Source: Bdellovibrionales bacterium CG12_big_fil_rev_8_21_14_0_65_38_15 (GTDB taxonomy: Bacteria; Bdellovibrionota; Bacteriovoracia; Bacteriovoracales; Bacteriovoracaceae). From it: DNA of 35,102 bases. Both the position numbers and the translations under genes were made by a program. Below the pieces are notes generated by a model, which made no database searches, was not told the DNA's origin, and saw nothing but the letters and a program-made list of their open reading frames with translations. Below are positions 32,719-35,102 of this stretch, in pieces (the first letter of the stretch is position 1; each line of letters begins with the position of its first letter). The stretch covers positions 17,581-52,682 of the forward strand of contig PCUW01000056.1 of the NCBI GenBank assembly GCA_002787775.1, read 5' to 3'.

Positions 32719-33546
32719 CTACTTTTTGAAATGTTCTTGAAGTCGTATCGCAATTTTTTCAAGCTGTTTAAAATGATCTTTATCTCTGAGCTGGAAATCG
32801 CGAATCTTGCCTTGAGTTAAATCGTCAACGAATAGTGAGAAAGCGTGAATAGGACCTGCGCTTCGATGTGACACATAGAGCCCAAAGACAAAGACAATGC
32901 CACAAAATAAAGCAACAATACTAATATACGCGATAGTAAAATTAGTTAGAATCGCAGCGTTATTAGAGACACTGGACTCAAGTAAGACAACTCTTAAAAA
33001 AGCAAAACTAAAAATCCCAACAATTCCAGAAGTGGCAAGTGTAATAGCGAGAAGCTTCATGCAAAACTGCATCTGTTCTTTGGGTAGAATCAAATATTGT
33101 CCACGTTGATTATCAGGACGCCAGATCTCTGAGCCGCGTTTCCAGATATTCCATAATATAAAGAAGGCGCCTAGCCATTGGCTAAAATCAGCAACGTTAA
33201 AAACAATACTGGTAAACGGCATGGGAATAAAGTCAATGGTGCGACCATCGATCATGCGATCGATAACATTTCCAAGAACACCACCAATCAAAAGAGAGAG
33301 CCCTATTTTTAGACTTAAAATATTTTTAGGAACAAAAAATAATAAAATAAAATAAATAGCTAATAGAAAACCACCAAAACTACATAGTGTGATAATTCTT
33401 ACAGTAGAAGAAACTTCAGAATATAGTCCGAAAACAATCCCATAATTCCAATGAATGTCTTGAGGGGAAACACCATATCTCTTACTTACTTGGTCTAAAA
33501 CCAGTACTAGTACCAAGCAAGTTAGAGATAGAATTACGTTTTTCAC
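32719..33546 (-). CDS. lspA: Signal peptidase II (LspA) fused to a two-helix HAMP-like module
   Basis: A 275-residue protein with two parts. Residues 1-150 carry all LspA hallmarks: D18-Q in LVLDQVSKRY, N34-x-G-x-x-F in WNYGIVFGL, GGVLGNVIDR (catalytic D96), and FNVADFSQWLGAF (catalytic D120). This aspartic protease clips lipoprotein signal peptides in the inner membrane. Residues 160-275 add two membrane helices (about 163-186 and 202-225) around a short periplasmic loop, then a HAMP-like segment (SHRSAGPIHAFSLFVDDLTQGKIRDF, DKDHFKQLEKIAIRLQ). Normal LspA is about 160 residues. The start is a GTG at 33546. Four bases separate it from the CxxCH-protein gene upstream. I cannot see whether another lspA exists in the genome. 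Confidence 0.85.
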   Translation of the reverse strand: MKNVILSLTCLVLVLVLDQVSKRYGVSPQDIHWNYGIVFGLYSEVSSTVRIITLCSFGGFLLAIYFILLFFVPKNILSLKIGLSLLIGGVLGNVIDRMIDGRTIDFIPMPFTSIVFNVADFSQWLGAFFILWNIWKRGSEIWRPDNQRGQYLILPKEQMQFCMKLLAITLATSGIVGIFSFAFLRVVLLESSVSNNAAILTNFTIAYISIVALFCGIVFVFGLYVSHRSAGPIHAFSLFVDDLTQGKIRDFQLRDKDHFKQLEKIAIRLQEHFKK

Positions 33547-33550
33547 AAAT

Positions 33551-34921
33551 TTAAGGTGTGTACTCTAGAATCTCAAAGCTAAAGGAGAACTTATCAAAGG
33601 CTTCACCTTGATCCTTGAGAATGATCATAGAAGATCCAGACAAAGAACCGTCATTTGGAGTTACATTTTTATCTACAATTGTATAAGTTGAATGTTGAGG
33701 ATTGAAATTACCATTAACTAGTGGCTTAAGATTTTTAACTTTTAGCATTCCACTCGGTAACATAATTCTTGGGTTCGATAAACGATAGCTATACATATCA
33801 TAAACTGAAACATCAACTTTAAACTGAGCGTTTGATCCAGCCGCTAGAGCATTCAAGTTAAATGTCATGGTTGCTTGTGGCCCACCACCAATTTGATCCG
33901 CTGTCATTTGAAGGTCATCAGTAAAAAGAAGTTTAGAAAGCTTTGTGCCATCTTCTCTTTCTCTAATTTCAATTTGGTGATTTGTTGCTGTCAGGTTATA
34001 AGTTAGACGAGCTTTACCTGCACCATTAGTCACTTCAACCCATTTATAGCCGTTAGTATTTCCGCCGACATGCCATTCCGTATAATTATTATTTCCAACT
34101 TTAATATGGAATGAATCATCGCTATCACCATAGCCACGAACGAGGCCAAAAAGTCGATATTGTGTATTGATTGGAATTTGTGCTGTTATAAACGATCGGC
34201 CAGCGATAGCATTATTGTTCGCAAGTACAGCAGCATGAGTTCCATTAGGTACCCAGATATACTCAACTCCACCTTCACTAGCTTTTACCATTGGAGCTTG
34301 AGTCATGGAAGCTTCCATATTAAGCATAATGTCGCCATTATTTGCCGTACTATTTGGATCTAAAACCATCGCAATAGTGTTGCTTTCTGTGGTGACATAA
34401 TCATCTCCACCAGTGTTTGTAGTTGTGGTTGTATCTTGCATCAAGTAGATCCAATCATTAACAGAATCTAGCATTTCTTGAGCGTTCATATTACAGTCGC
34501 CCCAGCAGTTATGCCCTTCAGTAAGTTTAAGCACGAGTCTTGATTGTGCAGGATTGGCAAAGTTGACTTTAGAGGAGTTCACAATAGCGTCGTGAGCCTG
34601 TTGAGCATCGGCCACTGCATGAAGAGGCTGTTGAAAGCTTCCGTGACAATTAATACATCTTGCACGAGTAATAGCGTGTGTCGTTTGAGCAAAGGCTTGA
34701 ACAGAACTAAGTCCTGCTGTTGTGGTTGTCGTTGATCCACTTCCTGAGCCAGAGCCTGATCCAGAACCTGAGTTCCCACTAGGATTTGTCGTTGAAGCGG
34801 AATCGCTATTATATTTTAATTTTGATTTATTCTTTCCCTGTGAAGGAACACATTGAGTGTAGGTTCCAAGAACTGCAGCGAGCAGAACAACTATACCTAA
34901 TTTTGCTTGCCAAGGTTTCAT
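33551..34921 (-). CDS. Exported CxxCH protein with Ser/Gly linker, possible atypical lipoprotein
   Basis: A 456-residue protein. The N-terminal signal (LGIVVLLAAVLG) ends in TYTQC (C24), which is a poor standard lipobox because Gln is at -1. A low-complexity linker of alternating Ser-Gly (about 48-63) and Thr (64-68) follows. Then RARCINCHGS gives a haem c site (C89, C92, H93), with a second CWGDC lacking the His. Residues about 200-456 look beta-rich and may be a carbohydrate-binding or adhesive domain (repeated Asn/Gly/Thr, STANNGDIMLNMEAS). An AGGAG site precedes the ATG. It is downstream of a partial gene and directly upstream of LspA-HAMP. Confidence 0.72.
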   Translation of the reverse strand: MKPWQAKLGIVVLLAAVLGTYTQCVPSQGKNKSKLKYNSDSASTTNPSGNSGSGSGSGSGSGSTTTTTAGLSSVQAFAQTTHAITRARCINCHGSFQQPLHAVADAQQAHDAIVNSSKVNFANPAQSRLVLKLTEGHNCWGDCNMNAQEMLDSVNDWIYLMQDTTTTTNTGGDDYVTTESNTIAMVLDPNSTANNGDIMLNMEASMTQAPMVKASEGGVEYIWVPNGTHAAVLANNNAIAGRSFITAQIPINTQYRLFGLVRGYGDSDDSFHIKVGNNNYTEWHVGGNTNGYKWVEVTNGAGKARLTYNLTATNHQIEIREREDGTKLSKLLFTDDLQMTADQIGGGPQATMTFNLNALAAGSNAQFKVDVSVYDMYSYRLSNPRIMLPSGMLKVKNLKPLVNGNFNPQHSTYTIVDKNVTPNDGSLSGSSMIILKDQGEAFDKFSFSFEILEYTP

Positions 34922-34930
34922 GACCTACTC

Positions 34931-35101
34931 CTAACGAATCTTATTAAAAAATAAAAACTGATCTAAATTTGCGCCGAATGGATTATCTCCAACAACGTCT
35001 GCTAAGTTGCCTTCTTGACCATGGAGGGCCATATAGTTTGCAACAAAAGCTTTATTGAGATTGATCACAGAGTTTGATGTCGTAGCAGCGAAGTTATCAA
35101 C
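34931..35101 (-). CDS. Partial hypothetical protein (N-terminus off the right edge)
   Basis: The minus strand is open from the window edge to TAG at 34933-34931, giving the last 56 residues of a protein. The end reads GDNPFGANLDQFLFFNKIR; the piece also contains NLNKAFVANYMALHGQEGN. No family is recognisable from so little. The stop is nine bases before the next ATG, so it is in the same operon as the CxxCH protein, and may also be an exported or cytochrome-associated product. Confidence 0.5.
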   Translation of the reverse strand, partial: VDNFAATTSNSVINLNKAFVANYMALHGQEGNLADVVGDNPFGANLDQFLFFNKIR

Positions 35102-35102
35102 C

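Noticed and set aside
1..35102. Mobile elements, CRISPR arrays, tRNA or rRNA genes
   Set aside because: No transposase, integrase, direct-repeat array or cloverleaf-like sequence was seen in any gap.

Overview
The window is a dense, visibly AT-rich stretch of a Gram-negative chromosome. About 37 protein genes lie on both strands, with short gaps and many 4-25 base overlaps. I see no rRNA, tRNA, CRISPR array, insertion sequence or phage gene, no gap over 300 bases, and no classical stem-plus-U-tract terminator. Several traits suggest a relative of Bdellovibrio/Bacteriovorax (Bdellovibrionota, perhaps Bacteriovoracaceae): many signal-peptide proteins and lipoproteins, small c-type cytochrome lipoproteins, a two-helix-plus-HAMP membrane module, and low GC. 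This is inference from gene content, not from a marker gene.

Layout. (1) 1-2180, minus: CoA-acylating (methyl)malonate-semialdehyde dehydrogenase followed by a URC1-type GTP cyclohydrolase-like gene cut by the left edge; together they suggest uracil catabolism by the URC route. (2) 2413-6025: an orphan B12-binding radical SAM enzyme, an MFS carrier and a small secreted protein. (3) 6011-11389: a FadI-like thiolase divergent from a run of haem-oxygenase-like diiron protein, membrane-anchored hexapeptide acyltransferase and ferritin-like diiron oxidase. These converge on a FeeM-like GNAT acyltransferase and a TolB-like propeller. The set reads as a small uncharacterised acyl-modification or biosynthesis locus. 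(4) 11492-20046: RNA modification genes (an RluA-type pseudouridine synthase and two NOL1/NOP2/Sun m5C methyltransferases, one with its PUA-like domain as a separate overlapping gene), mixed with an MFS carrier, threonine aldolase, a YiiX-like lipoprotein and a dienelactone-hydrolase lipoprotein. (5) 20027-21421, minus: a tightly coupled DUF2237-DUF952-TauE/SafE trio. (6) 21617-24646, plus: a three-gene operon of exported proteins, the first faintly secretin-like. (7) 24729-29532: a UshA-type phosphoesterase, sterol-desaturase-family hydroxylase, YihY/BrkB membrane protein and DASS transporter. (8) 29631-35102: a haem-rich envelope region with a YceI protein plus cytochrome c lipoprotein on the plus strand. 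Converging on it is a minus-strand run of a CxxCH surface-type protein, a signal peptidase II fused to a HAMP module, a CxxCH-headed outer-membrane barrel and a TPR-barrel protein.

The most notable items are the LspA-HAMP fusion (32719-33546), the paired-diiron/FeeM-like locus (7380-10291), the haem-site/porin fusion (31521-32675), the split RsmF-like pair (18657-20046), and several genes that lack a Shine-Dalgarno but have a -10 box 5-7 bases before the start codon, suggesting leaderless mRNAs.
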